A stretch of DNA of 64,000 nt from Aeromicrobium endophyticum (GTDB taxonomy: Bacteria; Actinomycetota; Actinomycetes; Propionibacteriales; Nocardioidaceae): assembly GCF_003586285.1 (NCBI RefSeq), contig NZ_QUBR01000003.1:186001-250000 (forward strand), read 5' to 3'. Every line of letters starts with the position of its first letter. Position 1 is the first letter of the stretch. Positions 17,553-25,676 of this stretch are shown piece by piece. The notes beneath the pieces were generated by a model. That model did no database searches, was not told the DNA's origin, and was given only the letters and a program-made list of their open reading frames with translations. A program made the position numbers and the translations under genes.

Positions 17553-18692
17553 TCACGCCACGGGGTGGGGGAACTCGCTGTCGCGGTTCTGGAAGGCCAG
17601 GATGCCGGGGTTCTGGACGACGCCCTGGCGGATCTCGATCGAGCGCCGGACGGTCTCGTCGGCGTCCCACGACGCCGGCCCGGCCAGCACCTTGCCGAGG
17701 TACGGCAGCAGCGCCTGGCTGATCTCCCACGTCGCGGAGTTCCACAGGTACGACGGGCTGTGGTCGACGGCGTAGTACGTGACGCCGTGGCCGACCGTGA
17801 ACGTCGGGTCGTCGAACGTCGTCGGCCGTGCCCACTCGAACCCCATGCCCTCGTCGCACGACACGTCGACGACGAGCGTGCCCGGCGCGAGGGTCGGCAG
17901 GTCGGCGTCCATCAGGAACGAGACGGGGGAGTTGGGGTCCTGCAGGACGCAGTTGACGATGACGTCGTGCTCGGCGAGCAGCGCCGGCATCGGCACCCAC
18001 TGCTGGTCGACCAGGGCGCGGCTCTCGGCGGGGGAGTCGGCCGGGTCGAAGTGCACGATGCGTGCCGAGTGGATCGGCGCGCTGACGGCCGCGACGCCGC
18101 GCTGCGTGAAGATGTCGACGTCGTGGATGCCGTGCGAGGTCAGTGCCGTGACGGCGCCGCGCGCGGTCGCGCCGAAGCCGATGACGGCTGCGGTGAGCCG
18201 GCGGCCGTACGTGCCGGTCAGCCCGGCCAGCGACATGGCGTGCAGCACCGAGCTGTATCCGGCGAGCTCGTTGTTCTTGTGGAAGACGTGCAGCAGGAAG
18301 CTGCCGTCGCCGCCCCAGTGGTTCATCGCCTCCCACGCGACGAGCGTCAGGCGGCGGTCGATCGCGGCCTGCGTCAGCGCGGCGTCCTGCACGCAGTGCG
18401 GCCAGCCCCAGAGGACCTGCCCCTCGCGCAGCTCGAGCAGGTCGTCCGTGCTGGGCTTGGTCAGCAGGACGACGTCGCAGCGCGCGATGAGCTCGGCGCG
18501 CGTCAGCAGCCCGCCGACCAGCGGACGCAGCTCGTCGTCGGTGACGCCGAAGCTCTCGCCGTAGCCCTCCTCGAGGAAGACGTGCGGCCTGACCTCGTCG
18601 CTCAGCCGGTCGAGGTGGCGAGGATGCAGCGGCAGGCGCCGTTCGTTCTCCTTGGCCGTGCGGGCGATGACTCCGAGGTCGAGCAGATCCAT
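17553..18692 (-). CDS. N5-(carboxyethyl)ornithine synthase-like dehydrogenase (AlaDH/PNT fold)
   Basis: This 379-residue protein has the alanine dehydrogenase/transhydrogenase fold. It has an N-terminal AlaDh_PNT_N-like part (about 5-125) with TKPSTDDLLELREG, and a Rossmann part with AAVIGFGATARGAV (about 165-178). The whole protein resembles N5-(carboxyethyl)-L-ornithine synthase of lactococci, which condenses ornithine or lysine with pyruvate using NADPH. Annotation by family is good; the actual substrate is inferred. The ATG at 18692 has GGAG 5 nt upstream; a GTG two codons earlier is an alternative. C-terminal residues SEFPHPVA close the gene 61 nt from osmC. Confidence 0.8.
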   Translation of the reverse strand: MDLLDLGVIARTAKENERRLPLHPRHLDRLSDEVRPHVFLEEGYGESFGVTDDELRPLVGGLLTRAELIARCDVVLLTKPSTDDLLELREGQVLWGWPHCVQDAALTQAAIDRRLTLVAWEAMNHWGGDGSFLLHVFHKNNELAGYSSVLHAMSLAGLTGTYGRRLTAAVIGFGATARGAVTALTSHGIHDVDIFTQRGVAAVSAPIHSARIVHFDPADSPAESRALVDQQWVPMPALLAEHDVIVNCVLQDPNSPVSFLMDADLPTLAPGTLVVDVSCDEGMGFEWARPTTFDDPTFTVGHGVTYYAVDHSPSYLWNSATWEISQALLPYLGKVLAGPASWDADETVRRSIEIRQGVVQNPGILAFQNRDSEFPHPVA

Positions 18693-18764
18693 GGGCACTC
18701 CGTCGTGGGTGTTTCCGCAGAGGTCCGCTGCTCGGCCGAGCCGGTCCGAAGGACTGCTGCGAGG

Positions 18765-19442
18765 CTACTCGGTGCCCGAGCGGCTCTGCGCATCGCGGCG
18801 GAACAGCTGGAGCGACCCGAGCGGCGTGAAGCCGGCCGACAGCACGGCACGCAGGCTGGCGGCGTTGCCGGGGGCCACGGCGGCCACCACGAGCTCGTCG
18901 TCCGGCACGGTGCTGAGCGCGTCGCCGACGAGCGCCGCACCCGATCCGCCACGGTGCGCGGGGTCCACCTCGAAGCTCAGCTCGCGCAGGCCGCCCACGC
19001 CGCGGGCCAGGGTCGCCACGGTCGAGCCCGGGTCGCCGGGACGTCCGAGCACCTCGACGTCGTCCCGCAGCTCGGCGGCCAGGCGTGCGCGCGGATGGTC
19101 GCTTAGGTCGGGGCGTGCCACGAGCCGGGGCCGGACGCCCGGTGCACCGGTGCCTCGACCGACCAGCAGTGCGTCGAGGCTGTCGATCCAGGCGTCCGGC
19201 CCGGCCAGGGCGGTGACGAGCCGGGGGTCGTGGGCGCCGCCGAATCCGTCGGCGCCCAGCGCGACCAGGTGCTCGTCGGCGATGTCGGGGGTGATCGCGA
19301 ACACCGCGCGACCGGTGAACGCGACGACGGCCTCGAGCTGCGGGCGCCACGGCTCGACCCGCTGCCAGCCGCCGTCGGCGGCGAGGAAGTCGCCGTCGGC
19401 GAACGCGGCGATCAGGCGCGCGAGCGGGTGGTCGACTGCCAC
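18765..19442 (-). CDS. GNAT-fold acetyltransferase-like protein
   Basis: This 225-residue protein starts with GTG. Residues 1-110 form an unrecognised N-terminal half. The C-terminal half (about 140-215) has ELSFEVDPAHRGGSGAALVGDAL, matching the beta4/acetyl-CoA pyrophosphate-binding loop of GNAT enzymes in degenerate form (the usual R/Q-x-x-G-x-G/A is RGGSGAA). VAPGNAASLRAVLSAGFTPLGS, the typical final helix and strand, follows. Substrate unknown. It lies upstream of the carboxyethylornithine-synthase-like gene on the same strand with a 72-nt gap. Confidence 0.7.
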   Translation of the reverse strand: MAVDHPLARLIAAFADGDFLAADGGWQRVEPWRPQLEAVVAFTGRAVFAITPDIADEHLVALGADGFGGAHDPRLVTALAGPDAWIDSLDALLVGRGTGAPGVRPRLVARPDLSDHPRARLAAELRDDVEVLGRPGDPGSTVATLARGVGGLRELSFEVDPAHRGGSGAALVGDALSTVPDDELVVAAVAPGNAASLRAVLSAGFTPLGSLQLFRRDAQSRSGTE

Positions 19443-19499
19443 GGGCCCCTCCGCGTCTCGTGCGAGACCGCGGGGGGCCGCGGCACCGGAGTATCTCGG

Positions 19500-19571
19500 T
19501 GCCCCCGGGAGGATTCGAACCTCCGCTTCCGCCTCCGGAGGGCGGCGCTCTATCCCCTGAGCTACGGGGGC
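19500..19571 (-). tRNA. tRNA-Arg, anticodon CCG
   Basis: Read on the minus strand, the 7-bp acceptor stem GCCCCCG/CGGGGGC is perfect. A D-arm GCTC...GAGC, an anticodon stem CCGCC/GGCGG with loop CTCCGGA (anticodon CCG, decoding CGG) and a T-arm GGAGG-TTCGAAT-CCTCC follow. The discriminator is A. The 3' CCA is not encoded. It lies 0.7 kb from argS, the gene for the enzyme that charges it. Confidence 0.96.
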
Positions 19572-19623
19572 CGTTCGGCCAACTGCGGTGTGAGCCTACC
19601 CCACGCCCACTACGGTGGGTGCC

Positions 19624-20028
19624 ATGCCCAGAGTGCTCGTCGTCGACGACACCGCCTCGATCAGATTCCTCATCCGCACCAACCTCGAGCTGGCCGGATT
19701 CGAGGTCGACGAGGCGGTCGACGGCGTCGACTGCCTCGAGATCCTGGCGCGGCTCGACGTCATGCCGGACGTCATCACGGTCGACGTCATGATGCCCCGC
19801 CTCGACGGCGTCGCGACGGTGGCGGCGCTGCGCGCCGATGCGCGTACGCGCGACATCGCCGTCGTCATGGTCTCGACCCAGGGCCAGACCGCCGACATCC
19901 AGCGGGCCACCGACGCGGGGGTCGACGCGTACGTCACCAAGCCGTTCGACCCGGACTTCCTCATCGTCACGATCGGCGAGGTGCTCGACCGGACGCGGGA
20001 GCGCCGCGAGGGACCGCCCATCTCTTGA
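19624..20028 (+). CDS. single-domain response regulator (receiver only)
   Basis: This 134-residue CheY-like receiver has no output domain. It has the acidic pocket VVDDT (D9, D10), phosphoacceptor Asp in VITVDVMMPRLDG (about 58), the switch Ser in VMVSTQG and the conserved Lys in VTKPFDP (about 108). Actinobacteria often carry such a receiver just before argS; the partner kinase is not in the window, though orphan PdtaS at 1906 is a possibility without evidence. ATG at 19624 is chosen over an in-frame GTG three codons earlier. Its stop codon overlaps the -35 box of the next transcript. Confidence 0.9.
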   Translation: MPRVLVVDDTASIRFLIRTNLELAGFEVDEAVDGVDCLEILARLDVMPDVITVDVMMPRLDGVATVAALRADARTRDIAVVMVSTQGQTADIQRATDAGVDAYVTKPFDPDFLIVTIGEVLDRTRERREGPPIS

Positions 20029-20053
20029 AATGGGCTCGTGCCGGACGTACGGT
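20025..20053 (+). promoter_or_regulatory. sigma-70-type promoter of the argS leader
   Basis: TTGAAA (20025-20030), a 17-bp spacer and TACGGT (20048-20053) make a good primary-sigma promoter. The -35 overlaps the end of the receiver gene. Transcription would start near 20060, giving a leader of roughly 225 nt before argS. Confidence 0.7.
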
Positions 20054-20084
20054 TTTGGTACACGGAAAGGAGGTGGTCCGAAGA

Positions 20085-20123
20085 ATGAATTCGTCTTGGA
20101 CATGTGAGGTGGCTGTCCGCTAG
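20085..20123 (+). CDS. 12-residue leader peptide upstream of argS
   Basis: ATG-initiated frame MNSSWTCEVAVR is closed by TAG. It is preceded by AAAGGAGGTGG (20066-20076), an essentially perfect complement to the 3' end of 16S rRNA and one of the strongest ribosome-binding sites in the window. Its last sense codon is CGC (Arg). The stop codon lies in the loop of a GTCCGC/GCGGAC hairpin (20115-20131). Position between a good promoter and a structured RNA suggests a regulatory leader peptide; no homologue is known to me with confidence. Confidence 0.6.
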   Translation: MNSSWTCEVAVR

Positions 20124-20242
20124 TCGCGGACCCAGTTCAGCAACAACTGGACCGGTGACGGCGAATACCCGCAGTCATCCGACCCGCAGGGGGCCGAGTG
20201 TGTCCGCTCGGTGAGGGGCCTTCGCCCCAGCCCTGCGGGTCG
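20115..20242 (+). promoter_or_regulatory. structured RNA leader of argS (candidate riboregulator)
   Basis: Several stems lie in series. GTCCGC/GCGGAC is at 20115-20120/20126-20131. CCAGTT/AACTGG is at 20132-20137/20145-20150. A perfect 12-bp closing stem (20180-20191 with 20231-20242) encloses two hairpins, CCGAG/CTCGG (20194-20198/20207-20211) and GGGGC/GCCCC (20215-20219/20224-20228), forming a three-way junction. CGGACC (20127-20132) can alternatively pair with GGTCCG (20075-20080) beside the leader Shine-Dalgarno, excluding the first hairpin. No U-run follows, so it is not a simple terminator. Control of argS is inferred from position. Confidence 0.6.
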
Positions 20243-20284
20243 TCCACGTCCGGAGCCCTCCGACGGGCCGATACGCTGGGACGC

Positions 20285-21949
<1,665 letters not shown>

Positions 21950-21952
21950 TCG

Positions 21953-23347
21953 ATGCGCTCCCACGAGGCCGGTGCCCTGCACGGCCAGGCCGGCGACCGC
22001 GGTCCCGCCTGGCTCACGAATCCCGACGACCCCAACCCGCTCGTGCCGCACCTGTGGTCCGACGGCGTCGCCAAGGTCGACGGCGTGCTGACCGTCGCGG
22101 GGGAGTCGGTGCTCGACCTCGCCGCCGAGTTCGGCACGCCCACGTACGTCATCGACGAGGCCGACTTCCGGCGCCGCGCGCGCGGCTTCAAGGACGCCTT
22201 CGTGGGCGCCGACGTCTACTACGCCGGCAAGGCGTTCCTGTGCGTCGCCGCCGCCCGGTGGATCACCGAGGAGGGGCTCAACCTCGACGTCTGCACCGGC
22301 GGCGAGCTGGCGGTCGCGCTCGCGGCGGACGTGCCGCCGTCGCGCATCGGCCTGCACGGCAACAACAAGTCGACCGCCGAGCTGCGTCGCGCGCTCGAGG
22401 TTGGCGTCGGTCGCATCATCATCGACTCGGTCGAGGAGATCGGTCGCCTGCGCGACCTCACCGCCGAGCTGGGCGTCACGGCGCCGGTCATGATCCGGGT
22501 GACGGCCGGGGTCGAGGCGCACACCCACGAGTACATCTCGACGTCGCACGAGGACCAGAAGTTCGGCTTCTCGATCTCCGGCGGCGACGCGCTCGACGCC
22601 GTCCGCCAGGTCGTCGCCGAGCCGGGCCTCGAGCTGCGCGGCCTGCACTCGCACATCGGCTCGCAGATCTTCGTCACCGACGGCTTCGAGGTCGCCGCGC
22701 GCCGGGTGCTGCGCCTGCACGCCCAGGTCGAGCGCGAGCTCGGCGTCACGATGCCCGAGTTCGACCTCGGCGGCGGGTTCGGCATCGCCTACACGACGCA
22801 GGACGATCCGTCGACCGCCGCCGACCTGGCCCGGTCGATGCTGAAGATCGTCGACGACGAGTGCCGCGCGCTGGGCGTCGCAGTTCCTCATCTGTCGATC
22901 GAGCCGGGACGAGCCATCGCGGGCCCGTCGACGTTCACCCTCTACGAGGTCGGCACCAGCAAGTCGGTCGCGCTCGACGGCGGTGCGTCGCGCCGCTACG
23001 TCTCGGTCGACGGGGGCATGAGCGACAACATCCGTCCGGCGCTGTACGGCGCCGACTACTCGTGCACGCTGGCCTCGCGCGCGTCCGATGCGCCCGCGGT
23101 GCTCAGCCGTGTCGTGGGCAAGCACTGCGAGTCGGGCGACATCGTCGTCAAGGACGAGTTCCTGCCCGGCGACGTCGCGGCCGGCGACCTGCTCGCCGTG
23201 CCGGGCACCGGGGCCTACTGCCGCTCGCTGGCCAGCAACTACAACCACGTGCCGCGCGCGGCGGTCGTCGCGGTGCGCGACGGCGAGGCCCGGTTGGTGC
23301 TGCGCCGCGAGACCGAGGCCGACCTCATGACGCTCGACGTCGGATAG
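21953..23347 (+). CDS. lysA: diaminopimelate decarboxylase
   Basis: This 464-residue PLP enzyme makes L-lysine from meso-diaminopimelate in the last step of the pathway. The PLP-binding lysine is K93 in YYAGKAFLC. HSHIGSQIF, a GGGFGIAY phosphate-binding loop and the C-terminal catalytic ESGD in KHCESGDIVVKDE (about 383-386) are present. argS-lysA adjacency is conserved in many actinobacteria. It starts 3 nt after the argS stop and is followed 2 nt later by a DUF1345 gene. Confidence 0.96.
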   Translation: MRSHEAGALHGQAGDRGPAWLTNPDDPNPLVPHLWSDGVAKVDGVLTVAGESVLDLAAEFGTPTYVIDEADFRRRARGFKDAFVGADVYYAGKAFLCVAAARWITEEGLNLDVCTGGELAVALAADVPPSRIGLHGNNKSTAELRRALEVGVGRIIIDSVEEIGRLRDLTAELGVTAPVMIRVTAGVEAHTHEYISTSHEDQKFGFSISGGDALDAVRQVVAEPGLELRGLHSHIGSQIFVTDGFEVAARRVLRLHAQVERELGVTMPEFDLGGGFGIAYTTQDDPSTAADLARSMLKIVDDECRALGVAVPHLSIEPGRAIAGPSTFTLYEVGTSKSVALDGGASRRYVSVDGGMSDNIRPALYGADYSCTLASRASDAPAVLSRVVGKHCESGDIVVKDEFLPGDVAAGDLLAVPGTGAYCRSLASNYNHVPRAAVVAVRDGEARLVLRRETEADLMTLDVG

Positions 23348-23349
23348 CC

Positions 23350-24009
23350 GTGGCCGGGGCCCAGGTGACGCACCGGTTCGCGCTGCGCTTCGCGGCGATG
23401 CTGGTGGTCGCCGTCGCCGTCGGATCGGTCGTGGCGTCCTGGGACACCTGGGAGCTCGGGCTGGTGGTCGGCTGGGGTGCTGCCTGCCTGCTCTACGTCT
23501 CGTGGGTGTGGTTGCTGATCGGTCGCATGGACGCGGCCTCGACGGCCGAGCACGCCCGGCGCGAGGATCCGACCCGCGGCGTGTCCGACCTGCTGATCCT
23601 GGTCGCGTCGGTCGCCAGCCTCGGTGCCGTGGCGCTGCTGCTGGCCGAGGCGAGGGGGGAGTCGGACGCCCGTACGGGTGCGTTGGCGGCCACGGCACTG
23701 GCCGGGGTCGCCCTGTCGTGGCTGCTGGTCCACACGCTCTTCACGTTGCGCTACGCAGCGCAGTACTACGAGGGCGATGCGTCTGCCGGCGACGTGCGCG
23801 ACATCGACTTCAACACCGACGAGCCGCCCCGCTTCACCGACTTCGCCTACGTCGCGTTCTCGGTGGGGATGACGTTCCAGATCTCCGACACCGACCTGCG
23901 CACGAGCCGGCTCCGCTCGCTCGTGCTGCGGCACGCGCTGCTCTCGTACGTCTTCGGCACCGTCGTGGTCGCCACGACGATCAACCTGGCGATCAGCCTG
24001 GCCGGTTGA
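23350..24009 (+). CDS. DUF1345 family membrane protein
   Basis: This 219-residue protein starts with GTG two bases after lysA. Five or so hydrophobic segments are visible (about 14-32, 37-58, 78-100, 110-130, 190-215). The conserved AQYYEGD and DFAYVAFSVGMTFQISDTD between helices are the hallmark of DUF1345, the family of unknown function to which it belongs. Its last 17 nt overlap the convergent soxR gene. Likely co-transcribed with argS-lysA, but a link to lysine metabolism is not shown. Confidence 0.85.
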   Translation: MAGAQVTHRFALRFAAMLVVAVAVGSVVASWDTWELGLVVGWGAACLLYVSWVWLLIGRMDAASTAEHARREDPTRGVSDLLILVASVASLGAVALLLAEARGESDARTGALAATALAGVALSWLLVHTLFTLRYAAQYYEGDASAGDVRDIDFNTDEPPRFTDFAYVAFSVGMTFQISDTDLRTSRLRSLVLRHALLSYVFGTVVVATTINLAISLAG

Positions 24010-24469
24010 GCGGCTCGGCCGGCGCGTCCGCGCGGCGCAGGCGTCGCGCTCCGGGGCCGTCGGCGCCGAGCGAGTCGCCGGGGTTGTAGAGCGTGCAGCT
24101 GCGCAGCGACAGGCAGCCGCAGCCGATGCAGCCGTCGAGGTCGTCGCGCAGCCGCTGCAGCTGGTCGATACGGGCGTCGAGGTCGGCCCGCCACCCGCGG
24201 GAGAGCCGCGACCAGTCGGCCTTGGTCGGCACGCGGTCGTCGGGCAGCGTCCCGAGGGCCGTGCGGATCTGCGCCAGCGAGATGCCCAGGCCCTGCGAGA
24301 CGCGGATGAAGGCGATGCGCCGCAGCACGTCGCGATGGTACCTGCGCTGGTTGCCCGCGGTGCGGTGGCTCTCGATGAGTCCCTCCCGCTCGTAGAAGTG
24401 CAGCGCCGAGACCGAGACGCCGCAGCGCGCCGCGACCGTGCCGGGCGTGAGGTCGTGGGGTGGGGGCAT
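23993..24469 (-). CDS. soxR: redox-sensing MerR-family activator SoxR
   Basis: This 158-residue MerR protein has a winged helix (TPGTVAARCGVSVSALHFYEREGLI, about 8-32), a dimerisation coiled coil (about 85-112) and the SoxR [2Fe-2S] motif C114-x2-C117-x-C119-x5-C125. Oxidation of the cluster by redox-active compounds turns on target promoters. The ATG at 24469 directly abuts a SoxR-box-like palindrome. It lies 29 nt downstream of azlD, so azlC-azlD-soxR probably share a transcript, giving feedback control of its own operon. Confidence 0.95.
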   Translation of the reverse strand: MPPPHDLTPGTVAARCGVSVSALHFYEREGLIESHRTAGNQRRYHRDVLRRIAFIRVSQGLGISLAQIRTALGTLPDDRVPTKADWSRLSRGWRADLDARIDQLQRLRDDLDGCIGCGCLSLRSCTLYNPGDSLGADGPGARRLRRADAPAEPLNRPG

Positions 24470-24489
24470 ACCTCGACCATAGGTGAGGT
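24470..24489. promoter_or_regulatory. degenerate SoxR box abutting the soxR start codon
   Basis: On the minus strand the site reads ACCTCACC-TATG-GTCGAGGT, the same 8-4-8 layout as the strong box at 25549-25568, with one or two arm mismatches. It ends at the base before the soxR ATG, so SoxR could block its own translation or transcription from here. Binding is inferred. Confidence 0.5.
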
Positions 24490-24498
24490 CTGCGGTGC

Positions 24499-24810
24499 TC
24501 AGGTGATCGCGCGGAGCCCGGCGGTGACCGCGACGGCGAGCACGACCGCGACGATCAGGGGCCCGCGGCGCAGCAGCACGACGCCCCCGACGGCGACGCC
24601 GACGGTGTGGGCCCCGACGTGCCAGCGGTCGCCGGTCGCGAAGGTGCTGGTGACGACGAGCGCGGCCAGCAGGGCCGGCGCCATGAGGGTGATGACGCCC
24701 GTCAGGCGAGGGGGCACGTCGCGCCCGCCGAGCGCGACGGGCCCGATGCCCTTGATGATGGCGGTGACGACGGTGCAGCCGGCGATCGTCCACCAGACGG
24801 TCGCCGTCAT
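24499..24810 (-). CDS. azlD: AzlD-family branched-chain amino acid exporter small subunit
   Basis: This 103-residue protein has three to four hydrophobic segments and WWTIAGCTVVTAIIKGIGPVALGG, typical of the AzlD family. AzlD pairs with AzlC to export branched-chain amino acids and analogues such as 4-azaleucine. Its start overlaps the azlC stop by 4 nt (ATGA), so translation is coupled. Confidence 0.85.
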   Translation of the reverse strand: MTATVWWTIAGCTVVTAIIKGIGPVALGGRDVPPRLTGVITLMAPALLAALVVTSTFATGDRWHVGAHTVGVAVGGVVLLRRGPLIVAVVLAVAVTAGLRAIT

Positions 24811-25502
24811 GCGGCTCGTCCTCGGCGCAGGCCCCACAGGGCGACGAGGCTCGCGGCCAGGACCGGCAGGCCTGCGGGCGCCACCTCGACGAGGCTCAGC
24901 GCCAGCAGCCCGCCCACGACGGCGATGACGAGCGTCGTGCGGTCCTTGACCTCGGAGATCACCAGGGCCAGGAAGAACGTCGGGTAGATCGCGTCGAGCC
25001 CGAACCGCGACGGATCGCTGAACAGGTCGCCGCCCAGCGCGCCCAACGTCGTCCCGGCGATCCACGTGACGTACTGCGGGGCGGTCGAGCCGAACAGGAA
25101 CCACCGATCGAACGTCCCGTCGCCGCGGTTCGACATGGCCCACGACGCGTCGACGACCGCCTGCCCCTGCGCGGCGCGCCAGGCGGCCCGGCCCGGCAGC
25201 GAGGGGCCGAGGGCGATGCCCATCGGCAGGAAGCGGGAGTTCATCAGCGCGGCCGCTGCGACGGCCGCGCCGGCCGTGCCACCGGAGGCGAGGATCGACA
25301 CGGCCGCGAACTGGGCCGAACCGGCGAAGACGATCGCCGACATGACGATCGCCGCCTCGGCAGGGAAGCCGGAGTCGCGGGCGAGGATGCCGAACGACAT
25401 CGAGAGCAGGAACCCGACGGCGGCGTAGGGCAGGGCGGCCCGGAACCCCGCACGCAGTGAGGCGTCGCGCTGTCCCTCGCCGGGCACGGACGTCGAGCTC
25501 AC
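24807..25502 (-). CDS. azlC: AzlC-family branched-chain amino acid exporter large subunit
   Basis: This 231-residue membrane protein starts with GTG. The N-terminal GFRAALPYAAVGFLLSMSFGILARDSGF and following MSAIVFAGSAQFAAV are the AzlC signature. Five to six transmembrane segments follow. With AzlD it forms an exporter for branched-chain amino acids. It is the first gene of the azlC-azlD-soxR operon and diverges from the MFS gene; the SoxR box lies 47 nt upstream of its start. Confidence 0.88.
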   Translation of the reverse strand: MSSTSVPGEGQRDASLRAGFRAALPYAAVGFLLSMSFGILARDSGFPAEAAIVMSAIVFAGSAQFAAVSILASGGTAGAAVAAAALMNSRFLPMGIALGPSLPGRAAWRAAQGQAVVDASWAMSNRGDGTFDRWFLFGSTAPQYVTWIAGTTLGALGGDLFSDPSRFGLDAIYPTFFLALVISEVKDRTTLVIAVVGGLLALSLVEVAPAGLPVLAASLVALWGLRRGRAA

Positions 25503-25545
25503 AGGGTCAGCCTCCCAGCATGCGACTGCGCCCGGAGGGTCGGGT

Positions 25546-25576
25546 TTGACCTCAACTGCGGTTGAGGTTGTCGGAT
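25546..25576 (+). promoter_or_regulatory. SoxR-type promoter with 19-bp spacer
   Basis: TTGACC (25546-25551) and TCGGAT (25571-25576) are separated by 19 bp, the stretched spacing used by MerR-family activators. The spacer contains CCTCAAC-TGCG-GTTGAGG, identical in layout (7-4-7) to the E. coli SoxR box CCTCAAG-TTAA-CTTGAGG. It lies between azlC and the MFS gene. Regulation by the adjacent soxR product is a strong inference. Confidence 0.85.
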
Positions 25577-25604
25577 GGGTGCATCATCACGACGAAGGAG
25601 AACG

Positions 25605-25676
25605 ATGCACGCGGTCACGCAGCACGAGCACGACGAGTCCGAGACGCCCCGGCGTGACCCGGAGGTCCGGGCATGA
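25605..25676 (+). CDS. 23-residue histidine- and acid-rich leader peptide
   Basis: ATG-started frame MHAVTQHEHDESETPRRDP... has GAAGGAG 5 nt upstream and ends in an ATGA overlap with the MFS start. The MFS gene itself has the weaker site GGAGG within this frame, so translation of the transporter is likely coupled to it. No homologue is known to me; it may only serve coupling. Confidence 0.45.
   Translation: MHAVTQHEHDESETPRRDPEVRA

Noticed and set aside
20180..20242. The 12-bp stem before argS as an intrinsic terminator
   Set aside because: The stem encloses two hairpins rather than a short loop and no T-run follows.
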